Position numbers and translations under genes: made by a program. Under the pieces are notes generated by a model, which was not told the DNA's origin, made no database searches, and saw nothing but the letters and a program-made list of their open reading frames with translations. Below, piece by piece: positions 1 to 6,157 of a DNA stretch of 6,976 bases. Numbering within the stretch: position 1 is the first letter of the stretch; the number at the start of each line of letters is the position of its first letter. Source of the stretch: Chloroflexota bacterium (GTDB lineage Bacteria > Chloroflexota > Anaerolineae > Anaerolineales > Anaerolineaceae); NCBI GenBank assembly GCA_011053085.1, contig DSBE01000419.1:1-6976 (forward strand), written 5' to 3'.

Positions 1-720
1 CGCTCCCTGTACGCCGAAATGCCGGAAAGCAAGCTGCGTGGTTACAAAGCCGGGCGTTTTTCGTTCAATGTGCGCGGCGGGCGCTGTGAAGCCTGTCAGG
101 GACAGGGGCAGATCAAGATCGAGATGCAGTTCCTGCCGGATATCTATGTGCCCTGCGAAGTCTGCCATGGCGCGCGCTTCAACCGCGAAACGTTGCAGGT
201 GCGTTACAAAGGCAAACATATTGCTGAGGTGTTGGATATGACCGTAGAGCAGGGTATTGATTTCTTTGAAGCGCATCCGCGCATCTTGAGCCGGTTGGAA
301 ACGCTCTACAATGTGGGACTGGGGTATATCCGTATCGGACAGCCAGCAACGACGCTCTCCGGTGGCGAAGCCCAGCGGGTGAAACTGGCAAAAGAGCTGT
401 CACGGCGTGCTACTGGACGCACCTTGTATGTGTTGGATGAACCCTCGGTTGGTTTGCATGCGGCTGATGTGCACAAACTGATCGAAGTGCTGCAGCAACT
501 GGTGGAAAGCGGTAATACGGTGCTGATCATTGAGCATAATCTTGATATTATCAAGACTGCGGATTACATCATTGACATGGGGCCGGAAGGCGGCGATGCT
601 GGTGGTGAGATCATCGCAGTGGGCAGGCCGGAAGAGATCTGCCAGAATGACGCTTCTTTCACCGGTCAATATCTGCAGCGCTATCTGCGGGATTACCACC
701 AGGAGCGGGCTTGCATATAA
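1..720 (+). CDS. uvrA: UvrABC system protein A, C-terminal part (5'-truncated by window edge)
   Basis: UvrA is the DNA-damage-sensing ATPase of nucleotide excision repair; as a dimer it loads UvrB at lesions. The window holds the last 239 codons; the frame is open from base 1, so the true start lies upstream. Visible in order: the run into the second zinc finger ([12 protein letters not shown]), two CxxC pairs (Cys codons at 85, 94, 154 and 163), the ABC signature [15 protein letters not shown] (355-399), Walker B LYVLDEP (424-444), and the H-loop region IIEHNLD followed by [12 protein letters not shown]. These belong to the second ATPase half, so the zinc module and catalytic ABC-II parts are intact up to the natural C-terminus. 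The Walker B is followed by SVGLH where I expect TTGLH in this half. The following transporter gene begins 44 nt downstream. Identification is very secure. Confidence 0.97.
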   Translation, partial: RSLYAEMPESKLRGYKAGRFSFNVRGGRCEACQGQGQIKIEMQFLPDIYVPCEVCHGARFNRETLQVRYKGKHIAEVLDMTVEQGIDFFEAHPRILSRLETLYNVGLGYIRIGQPATTLSGGEAQRVKLAKELSRRATGRTLYVLDEPSVGLHAADVHKLIEVLQQLVESGNTVLIIEHNLDIIKTADYIIDMGPEGGDAGGEIIAVGRPEEICQNDASFTGQYLQRYLRDYHQERACI

Positions 721-721
721 A

Positions 722-753
722 AACCACCTTGGCGGTTGTTTCTTTTCCAAGGT
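722..753 (+). other. Intergenic inverted repeat between uvrA and the first MFS gene
   Basis: ACCTTGG (726-732) and CCAAGGT (747-753) form a perfect 7-bp inverted repeat around a T-rich 14-nt loop. An alternative shorter fold pairs AACC (722-725) with GGTT (734-737), with one mismatch inside, and is followed by GTTTCTTTT, which looks like a weak terminator. The two folds exclude each other. The 3' arm of the larger hairpin lies just before the poor AAGG-type ribosome binding site of the next gene. Function is inference; it could be a leaky terminator, an RNA stability element or chance. Confidence 0.35.
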
Positions 754-764
754 AAGATAAGGAC

Positions 765-1967
765 ATGAATCGACTACGTGAGCGCATTCTGGAATCTCCG
801 GCCATTCGTGGTTCGCTTTTCTTTGGCGCTTATTGGTCGGTGTTTGCACTATACATGCCCTTCATGAACCTTGAACTTACCCGGCGTGGCTTCAGCGGGG
901 TGGAGGTCGGCTCGATTGGCTCGATTCGCGGCTTTATCATCATGCTGGCAGCGCCCATATTCAGCCGTCTGGCTGACCGTCTGGGCATTCGCGTAAAAAT
1001 GATGCGGATATTCATGATGCTATCGGCGGTGGGGGTGACTTTGTTGATGTTCCCGCAGTCGTATGCCTGGCTGATCGCTGCGGCGGTGTTCCTATCATTG
1101 ATGCAAAGCCCGCTGGACTCGCTGAGCAATTCAGTAACCGTGCGAATGGCACGGCGTTATCACCTTGATTTTGGGCGGATGACCTTTTGGGGGGCGCTGG
1201 CTTTTGCCACCATGAACCTGATTGGCGGGGCAGTTTGGGAAAAATTCGGCTTTCGATGGATTTATTTGTGTGCGGGTGTCATGTATGTGATCGTGAGCCT
1301 GATTGCTGCGAACCTGGAAGAACCGGTGGAAGTTAATGAAAATGGTGAACCGGTCGCAACAAAGTCACAGGCTCCAGGAAAATTAAACCTGCCGCCGGCG
1401 GTGATCGTCTTTTTTGTAGCGCATTTTGGCGTCAACTTTGCCTATTTCTGTGCGTTTGGTTTCACAGCTCCAATCCTGGATATGCGCGGCGCCAATGAGT
1501 TTGTCATCGGACTGGTCGGGACCGTGATCGGGGTGGGGGGTATGATTATCCGCCACAATTCGCAGAAGATCGTTGACCGTTTTTCTGCAGAAACGGCGAT
1601 GATCATGGGCATCCTTGCCGGGCTAATCCCGATTTTTGTCTACGGCTGGGTTGAGAATGTGGCCTTGATGGTGGTGTTCAGTGTCTTCCGCGGTGCGGGG
1701 TGGGGGTTGTTCCAGGTTTGCGCGGTTCGTTATCTGGATGAACAGGGCAGTGTGGAAAATGCCAGCACCCTGCAGGGGATCCTGGTGATGTTGAACACAC
1801 TGGCCAGCATCATCGCCAGTACTCTGTCGGGATATCTGTTCGACACCAACCTGGTGATGATCTTTGTGATCAGTGCGGGTATGATCTTTTTCTCGCTGGT
1901 ATCCTTGCTGGTGGTAAAACATCTCAATCGGAAGACAGCGCTCATTGGAAATAGTGAACCTATTTAG
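765..1967 (+). CDS. MFS transporter, MFS_1_like (LacY/HcaT/nucleoside symporter-like) type
   Basis: A 400-residue integral membrane protein with about 12 hydrophobic segments in two halves, separated by a hydrophilic cytoplasmic loop at residues 184-208. The first half shows YWSVFALYMPFMNLEL (about 23-38) and a motif-A-like turn SRLADRLGIR (67-76). DFGRMTFWGALAF (135-147) corresponds to the 'YGRIRLWGSLGF' pattern of the MFS_1_like group, and FRGAGWGLFQVCAVRYL (308-324) to its 'RG...G.F...AVRY' element in the second half. Relatives include proton symporters for sugars, nucleosides and phenylpropionate; the substrate here cannot be told. ATG at 765 is the first possible start because an in-frame TAA sits at 753-755; the ribosome site is weak and close (AAGG at 759-762). 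It follows uvrA by 44 nt and may be co-transcribed. Family call is fairly sure, substrate unknown. Confidence 0.85.
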   Translation: MNRLRERILESPAIRGSLFFGAYWSVFALYMPFMNLELTRRGFSGVEVGSIGSIRGFIIMLAAPIFSRLADRLGIRVKMMRIFMMLSAVGVTLLMFPQSYAWLIAAAVFLSLMQSPLDSLSNSVTVRMARRYHLDFGRMTFWGALAFATMNLIGGAVWEKFGFRWIYLCAGVMYVIVSLIAANLEEPVEVNENGEPVATKSQAPGKLNLPPAVIVFFVAHFGVNFAYFCAFGFTAPILDMRGANEFVIGLVGTVIGVGGMIIRHNSQKIVDRFSAETAMIMGILAGLIPIFVYGWVENVALMVVFSVFRGAGWGLFQVCAVRYLDEQGSVENASTLQGILVMLNTLASIIASTLSGYLFDTNLVMIFVISAGMIFFSLVSLLVVKHLNRKTALIGNSEPI

Positions 1968-1973
1968 GGCGCT
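1937..1973 (+). other. Two-part hairpin across the stop codon of the first MFS gene
   Basis: AGCGC (1937-1941) can pair with GCGCT (1969-1973). Inside it, AAATAG (1949-1954) can pair with CTATTT (1960-1965) around a 5-nt loop. The structure covers the last codons and the TAG stop at 1965-1967. No T-run follows, so it is not a classical intrinsic terminator; a 3'-end stabilising or weak termination role would be inference. Confidence 0.25.
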
Positions 1974-2005
1974 AATCTGCCTGCCTGGTCTTGGTGAACA
2001 AAGTA

Positions 2006-2034
2006 TTTTTCCTGCCGGTATAGTCATGTATAAT
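2006..2034 (+). promoter_or_regulatory. Probable promoter for ppk1
   Basis: A perfect TATAAT -10 box lies at 2029-2034 in the 102-nt gap ahead of ppk1. At 17-nt spacing the -35 position (2006-2011) reads TTTTTC, a poor match to TTGACA, so the call rests on the -10 box and its placement. The expected start point is near 2041, leaving a short leader of about 30 nt before the GGAAAGGA ribosome site (2055-2062) and the ATG at 2070. A weak -35 often goes with an activator, but no operator repeat is obvious. Confidence 0.5.
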
Positions 2035-2069
2035 CGGTGTAAGGCCCGACAGATGGAAAGGACGCTGGC

Positions 2070-4229
2070 ATGCCCGCTAAGGAATATGACATAGAGAACC
2101 CTGGTAATCCGATCAACATAATCAATCGCGAATTGTCGCGGTTGGAGTTTCAACGGCGAGTTTTGGAAGAAGCCAAAGATGAGAACAAGCCGCTGCTCGA
2201 ACGGGTGCGTTTTCTGTCGATCCTGGGTTCGAACATGGAGGAATTCTTCATGGTGCGGGTGGGGGGGTTGCACCTGCAGAATGTGCAGGGGGTGCGGGCG
2301 CTTTCTCCTGAGGGATTGGAGCCCGCCGAACAACTGGCGCAGATCCGTCCGGCAGCGACCGCGATCATGCGTGATTCCCGCCAATATTTCACCGACACAA
2401 TCATGCCGCTGTTGGAAGAAGAGGGCATTCATCTGCAGCATTATGACTTGCTGACAGAGAAACAGAAAGATGCGGTGGAAGCCTATTTTGACGAAGTTGT
2501 GTTCCCGGTGCTGACACCCCTGGCGTTGGACCCGGGCCATCCTTTCCCGCATATCTCCAACCTTAGCATGAATCTGGCGGTGTTGTTAGAAGATAATGAA
2601 GGATTACAACGCTTCGCACGCATAAAGGTGCCCAATGCAATCGGCCATCTGGTGCCGATCAAACGCTCATCTGGCGGGGTTAAAAAAGATGGTACCTTGC
2701 CGACACATCATTATTTTGTCTGGCTGCATGAAGTGATCGTGGCAAATTTGCAAAAGCTATTTCCGGGCATGAACATCATCGAAGCTCATCCTTTTCACGT
2801 GATCCGCAACGCAGACTACGACATCCAGCAGATCGAATCGGATGACCTGATGGAGACGATCGAAGAAGAGATCCGCAAACAACGTTTTGGGCCGGTGGTG
2901 CGCCTGTTGATCTTCGATAGCATGCCTGACCATATCCTCAGTATTCTGCAGGAAAACTTGCGCGTAAATAGGCTCGATATTTATAAAATGAGCCATGAAC
3001 CACTGGTCTTGCGCACACTGGATCAATTGGCTGACATTGAATCACGCCAGCTGCATTTTCCACGCTATCAACCGCGTGTACCGCAATTCATTGACCAGAT
3101 GGTGGCAGGCAAGCGCCCCAGTATCTACAACGCCATCCGCAAGGGTAATATCTTTTTGCATCAACCGTATGACTCGTTCACACCGGTGATCAATTTCTTA
3201 AAGCGTGCTTCGCGTGACCCGAATGTGGTGGCGATCAAAGCCACCCTGTACCGTGTGGGGCAGAAGTCACCGATCGTGGCTGCGCTGCTCGAAGCGGCGC
3301 GAGATTATGGCAAACAGGTGGCGGTGATGGTGGAGCTAAAGGCGCGCTTTGATGAAGAGTCCAATATTGAATGGGCGCGCATGCTGGAGCAGGTGGGGGT
3401 GCATGTCAGCTATGGTTTCGTGGGGTTGAAAACCCACACAAAAATGATGATGGTAGTCAGGCGTGAAGGCGATACCATGCGCCGCTATGTGCACCTCGGC
3501 ACGGGCAATTATAACCACATAACCGCGCAATTGTATGAAGATATCGGCATGATGACCTGTGATGAGGCAATCGGCGAAGATGTGACCCACCTGTTCAATG
3601 CCATCACGGGGTATTCCAGCAAGAGCGATTATAAGAAACTGCTGGTCGCCCCGGTGAATCTTCGTCAGGGTATCGAAAGCCGTATTAATCGTGAGATCGA
3701 GCGCCAAGAAGAAAGCATGCAGGGTTATTTGATCTTTAAGTGTAATGCTTTGATCGACCCGCCGATCATTGAGCACCTTTACCGCGCTTCGCAGGCAGGG
3801 GTGCGGGTGATTCTACTGGTGCGCGGGGAGTGCGCATTGCGCCCGGGTATCAAAGGGCTGAGTGACAATATCCGTGTGATCAGTGTACTGGGCAGATACC
3901 TGGAACATAGCCGCATCTATTACTTCCACAATGGCGGCGAGGAAGAGATGTTCATCGGCAGCGCCGATATGATGCAGCGCAACCTGAACCGGCGCATTGA
4001 AACGCTTTTCCCGGTGGAGGATGCCGAGATGGTTCGCTATATCCGCGATCAGGTCTTGCGGGTGTATCTGCGTGACAATACCAAAGCCTGGCAGATGAAA
4101 CCAGACGGCAGCTACAGCAAGGTGAAACCATCCAAAAAAGAAGAGCCTTTTTCGGTGCAGGAACATTTCATGTATCATCGCGAGCTGCTCGACCGCGAAC
4201 TGGCGGACGATGACTTTGATGCGGATTAA
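2070..4229 (+). CDS. ppk1: Polyphosphate kinase 1
   Basis: Makes long-chain polyphosphate from ATP reversibly through a phosphohistidine intermediate. At 719 residues it is full length for the family. Aligned with E. coli Ppk from memory, the key residues are present: N55 (E. coli N45, in GSNMEEFF), R395 and R426 (R375, R405; YRVGQKS and ELKARFDEE), H456 in LKTHTKMMMVVR (H435, the phosphorylated histidine), Y489 (Y468), R585 (R564) and H613 in RYLEHSRIYYF (H592). The H456-H613 distance of 157 residues equals that in E. coli. Domain order is N domain (about 16-125), head (130-330), C1 and C2 phospholipase-D-like folds (340-520 and 525-700). The acidic tail ends DDDFDAD. ATG at 2070 has a GGAAAGGA site 7 nt upstream. 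One oddity: the N-terminal motif reads RELSRLEFQ, with R24 where Trp is usual. No ppx lies beside it; a transporter follows after 9 nt. Confidence 0.97.
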   Translation: MPAKEYDIENPGNPINIINRELSRLEFQRRVLEEAKDENKPLLERVRFLSILGSNMEEFFMVRVGGLHLQNVQGVRALSPEGLEPAEQLAQIRPAATAIMRDSRQYFTDTIMPLLEEEGIHLQHYDLLTEKQKDAVEAYFDEVVFPVLTPLALDPGHPFPHISNLSMNLAVLLEDNEGLQRFARIKVPNAIGHLVPIKRSSGGVKKDGTLPTHHYFVWLHEVIVANLQKLFPGMNIIEAHPFHVIRNADYDIQQIESDDLMETIEEEIRKQRFGPVVRLLIFDSMPDHILSILQENLRVNRLDIYKMSHEPLVLRTLDQLADIESRQLHFPRYQPRVPQFIDQMVAGKRPSIYNAIRKGNIFLHQPYDSFTPVINFLKRASRDPNVVAIKATLYRVGQKSPIVAALLEAARDYGKQVAVMVELKARFDEESNIEWARMLEQVGVHVSYGFVGLKTHTKMMMVVRREGDTMRRYVHLGTGNYNHITAQLYEDIGMMTCDEAIGEDVTHLFNAITGYSSKSDYKKLLVAPVNLRQGIESRINREIERQEESMQGYLIFKCNALIDPPIIEHLYRASQAGVRVILLVRGECALRPGIKGLSDNIRVISVLGRYLEHSRIYYFHNGGEEEMFIGSADMMQRNLNRRIETLFPVEDAEMVRYIRDQVLRVYLRDNTKAWQMKPDGSYSKVKPSKKEEPFSVQEHFMYHRELLDRELADDDFDAD

Positions 4230-4238
4230 TCGGGTTGG

Positions 4239-5474
4239 TTGAGTTTTTCATTGAAGCCAACCATCCGTTCACCGAAATTTCTCTATCTTGTTGTCATCCG
4301 CAGCGTGGTGCCGTTGTTGTTCTCTTTTGCCTTCTCACTGGACCTGATCTATTACTACGAACAGGTGCAGATGGATGCTCTCCAGTTGGTGTTGGTGGGA
4401 ACCATGCTGGAATTTTCGGTTTTGTTGTTTGAAATTCCCACCGGCGTGGTGGCAGACCTGTATGGACGCAAACCTTCGATCATTATCGGGTTCTTTTTGG
4501 TGGGCATCGGGTTAGGTTTACAGGGTGTGATCGCGGAATTCTGGAACATCCTTGTGTGTCAGGTGATCTGGGGCGTGGGTGTGACCTTTCTGAGCGGTGC
4601 AGTTGAAGCCTGGCTGTCGGATGAGGTGGGGGAGCAGCATGCCAATGATCTGATTATTCAGGGCACCCGTCCTGAGCAGATATTTTCCATCGCAGGAATC
4701 GCCCTGGCTGCGATGGTGATGCCTTTCAATATGCGTTTACCCTTGCTATTGGGCGGAATTGGTTTCCTTATTGTGACACTCTTTTTATGGGTAATGATGC
4801 CTGAAAAAGGCTTTCAGCCCTCTCGTCAGAAAGCGGAACCCTTCTGGCAGCAGATGAAAGCGACGGTGGTGGGCGGGATGAAGGAAGTCCGGCGGCGACC
4901 GAATCTGCGCTGGATCCTGTTGTTGAGCGTATTCCTGGCGATCTATACTGAAGGATTTGACCGCCTGTGGATTCCGTTCGCCATGGATAGCTATGATTTT
5001 GGCGTGATCGGGCCGGAACGCATGATCGGGGGTGCGCACATTATCGGAAAAGTGTTGATCTTTTTCTTGCTGGGCTCTTTACACAAACGGGTGAACCTGG
5101 CGGATCAACGCGTACTGGCGCGCACGATCACGGTGATCATTTTCCTGTTGTTCGTGGCATTGATCGGGGCGGTTGCCACGCCCTGGCTGGCAGCGGCGTT
5201 GACGGCGATGGTGCTGGCGAGCATGCTGCGTGAGGTGCTGTCACCCATGTACGCCACCTGGGTCAATTACCGCCTGCGGCCTGAAACGCGCGCCACGGTG
5301 CTGTCGTTGAGTGGACAGATGGATGCAGTCGGCCAGATTTTGGGCGGGCCTGCCATCGGCGGGGTGGCAAGAAGGTTTTCCAAACGGGTGGGTTTGGGCT
5401 TTTCTGTGCTGCTGTTGACCCCTGCCATGTGGTTGATCACGCGCAAACGAATCCGCGAATCTGATCCTGTTTGA
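4239..5474 (+). CDS. MFS exporter-like transporter with TTG start
   Basis: Up to 411 residues with about 12 membrane segments. A clear MFS motif A, GVVADLYGRKPS (69-80), follows FEIPT, and LSGAVEAWLSDEV (118-130) ends the first bundle's conserved stretch. The second half carries PMYATWVNYRLRPETRATVLSL (336-357), a pattern common in drug/metabolite-exporter MFS proteins of the 'EIPTGxxADxxGRK' kind. The C-terminus is basic (TRKRIR). There is no early ATG; the first in-frame one would remove the first membrane helix. TTG at 4239 is therefore the most 5' start, 9 nt after the ppk1 stop and in the same frame; TTG at 4251 (giving MKPTIRSPKF) is equally plausible. Neither has a strong ribosome site, which suggests translational coupling to ppk1. 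It is not closely related to the first MFS gene in this window. Substrate unknown. Confidence 0.83.
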   Translation: MSFSLKPTIRSPKFLYLVVIRSVVPLLFSFAFSLDLIYYYEQVQMDALQLVLVGTMLEFSVLLFEIPTGVVADLYGRKPSIIIGFFLVGIGLGLQGVIAEFWNILVCQVIWGVGVTFLSGAVEAWLSDEVGEQHANDLIIQGTRPEQIFSIAGIALAAMVMPFNMRLPLLLGGIGFLIVTLFLWVMMPEKGFQPSRQKAEPFWQQMKATVVGGMKEVRRRPNLRWILLLSVFLAIYTEGFDRLWIPFAMDSYDFGVIGPERMIGGAHIIGKVLIFFLLGSLHKRVNLADQRVLARTITVIIFLLFVALIGAVATPWLAAALTAMVLASMLREVLSPMYATWVNYRLRPETRATVLSLSGQMDAVGQILGGPAIGGVARRFSKRVGLGFSVLLLTPAMWLITRKRIRESDPV

Positions 5475-5475
5475 G

Positions 5476-5500
5476 CCTGCGAATTTTCGCTCGGTTTGTT
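5476..5500 (+). terminator. Weak candidate terminator after the second MFS gene
   Basis: GCGA (5479-5482) pairs with TCGC (5487-5490) around loop ATTT, flanked by CC (5476-5477) and GG (5493-5494) that can also pair across a small bulge. TTTGTT follows (5495-5500). The stem is short, so termination would be partial. Its place, 1 nt after a stop codon and immediately before a good promoter, supports a transcription-unit boundary here. Confidence 0.35.
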
Positions 5501-5527
5501 CACAAGGAGATGGGATTCTGGTATCAT
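5499..5527 (+). promoter_or_regulatory. Strong sigma-70-type promoter (extended -10) for the osmC unit
   Basis: TTCACA (5499-5504, 5 of 6 matches to TTGACA) and TATCAT (5522-5527, 5 of 6 matches to TATAAT) are separated by exactly 17 nt. TG plus one base (5519-5521) stands just before the -10, forming an extended -10. This is the best promoter in the window. The predicted start point is near 5534, giving an untranslated leader of about 180 nt before osmC that contains a small ORF. An in vivo start site has not been seen. Confidence 0.65.
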
Positions 5528-5545
5528 TGGTGCAATATAAGGAGC

Positions 5546-5550
5546 GGAGG
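5546..5550 (+). promoter_or_regulatory. Shine-Dalgarno site of the small ORF
   Basis: GGAGG sits 6 nt before the GTG at 5557 and 12 nt before the ATG at 5563, so it favours the GTG as start. A second purine-rich run, AAGGAG, lies at 5539-5544. With the promoter just upstream it makes translation of this short frame credible. Confidence 0.5.
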
Positions 5551-5556
5551 GCGAGT

Positions 5557-5673
5557 GTGGCAATGAACCGGCACCTTGAAGGCAATCACGATAGATGCAG
5601 GCCAGGTAACATGAATTTACGCATGGTTGAGGACCGCCCCTGGCTGAATGCTGAAGCCTGTCTGCGCCGGTAA
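5557..5673 (+). CDS. Small ORF, 38 codons, in the osmC leader (hypothetical or leader peptide)
   Basis: The frame starts at GTG 5557 (or ATG 5563, 36 codons) and ends at TAA 5671-5673. It has an ideal GGAGG site and lies directly downstream of a strong promoter. The product would be soluble and charged, with two cysteines (C14 in DRCRPG and C35 in EACLRR), several His, Arg and Asn residues, a Trp at 29, and no hydrophobic segment, so it is neither a typical secreted nor a membrane micropeptide. It ends 41 nt before osmC. It does not show the run of one amino acid typical of attenuator leader peptides. I do not recognise a family. It could be a real small protein, a regulatory upstream ORF, or a chance frame over a structured RNA. 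Confidence 0.4.
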   Translation: MAMNRHLEGNHDRCRPGNMNLRMVEDRPWLNAEACLRR

Positions 5674-5680
5674 AATTTTT
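5567..5680 (+). ncRNA. Candidate structured leader RNA upstream of osmC
   Basis: ACCGGC (5567-5572) can pair with GCCGGT (5666-5671) as a closing stem, and GCCAGG (5601-5606) with CCTGGC (5639-5644) inside it. Further small stems are GTAA/TTAC (5606-5609/5617-5620) and GGT/ACC (5625-5627/5633-5635 region). Two alternatives compete: GCAGGC (5597-5602) with GCCTGT (5656-5661, one G-U), and GGCT (5642-5645) with AGCC (5655-5658). AAAATTTTT follows the closing stem (5672-5680), which could make it terminator-like. I cannot match this to TPP, cobalamin, SAM, glycine, fluoride or c-di-GMP riboswitch consensus. The stems overlap the small ORF. Folding was judged by eye only. Confidence 0.3.
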
Positions 5681-5714
5681 GAAATAAAGAAACGCTGGTG
5701 AAAGGAGCTTAAGT

Positions 5715-6122
5715 ATGTCAAGTGTAACCCTGGTAGGAATCCCTGACGATAAAAAACGGGTCGAAGTGCAGGTAGGCAATCATATCGTCATTACCGATCA
5801 TAAGAAAGAGAATGGCGGCATGGATGCCGGTCCTTCAATGGGCGCTACTTTTCTGGCTGGCCTGGTGGCCTGTACCGCTTCCACCCTGCGTGGTTATTGT
5901 AAAAAGCACCAATTGCCCATGCCTGAAAAGGTGGTTGCCAATGTTGAGCTTGATGACGAATCTGAAACGGTCACTTCGGTGACCTTTGATGTGGTAGTGC
6001 CGACAGGTTTTCCCGAGAACCGATACAAAGCGCTCATCAAAGCGGCAGATTATTGCACCATGAAGATCTGGTGGCTGCATCCGCCTGAATTCATCACCCA
6101 GGTTTCATCGACACAAGACTGA
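5715..6122 (+). CDS. OsmC family protein
   Basis: OsmC/Ohr-fold proteins are small homodimeric cytoplasmic thiol peroxidases acting on organic hydroperoxides or related redox roles. At 135 residues it has family size. The hallmark helix start GPSMGATFLAGLVACTASTL (39-58) matches the family pattern 'GP.P.ELLLAAL.SC.A.T', placing the first reactive cysteine at C53. The second lies at C114 in AADYCTMKI, matching the usual '..a...C.v...'. An extra cysteine, C62, is present. Because the classic Ohr arginine environment is not clear, I assign only the broad family rather than Ohr or OsmC proper. ATG at 5715 has AAAGGAG (5701-5707) 7 nt upstream. It heads, with the small ORF, a unit driven by the promoter at 5499-5527, and is followed after 35 nt by a glycoside hydrolase. 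Confidence 0.88.
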   Translation: MSSVTLVGIPDDKKRVEVQVGNHIVITDHKKENGGMDAGPSMGATFLAGLVACTASTLRGYCKKHQLPMPEKVVANVELDDESETVTSVTFDVVVPTGFPENRYKALIKAADYCTMKIWWLHPPEFITQVSSTQD

Positions 6123-6141
6123 CATCATCTTAACTGACATC
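6118..6141 (+). repeat. 9-bp direct repeat in the osmC-hydrolase gap
   Basis: ACTGACATC occurs at 6118-6126 and again at 6133-6141, offset by 15 nt. The first copy contains the TGA stop of the OsmC gene. It sits just before the ribosome site of the next gene. It could be a small duplication or a binding site; at this size chance is also possible. Confidence 0.5.
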
Positions 6142-6157
6142 GAGGGAGGCACAGGAA

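Noticed and set aside
1623..2552. A 309-codon open frame on the minus strand across the end of the first MFS gene and the start of ppk1
   Set aside because: It crosses two well-supported plus-strand genes and a promoter region; its product is rich in His, Gln and Arg, typical of an antisense shadow, with no recognisable domain.
3336..4178. Two long minus-strand frames inside ppk1 (146 and 121 codons)
   Set aside because: They lie entirely within the conserved catalytic part of ppk1 and look like codon-bias shadows.
5534..5714. A known riboswitch, tRNA, 6S or SRP RNA in the osmC leader
   Set aside because: I looked for conserved cores of TPP, cobalamin, SAM, glycine, fluoride and c-di-GMP riboswitches, a tRNA T-loop and the SRP GGAA core and found none; only generic competing stems are visible.
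5267..5779. A 170-codon minus-strand open frame over the osmC leader and the end of the second MFS gene
   Set aside because: It overlaps coding sequence on both sides, the product shows no domain, and the promoter, Shine-Dalgarno and small ORF signals are on the plus strand.
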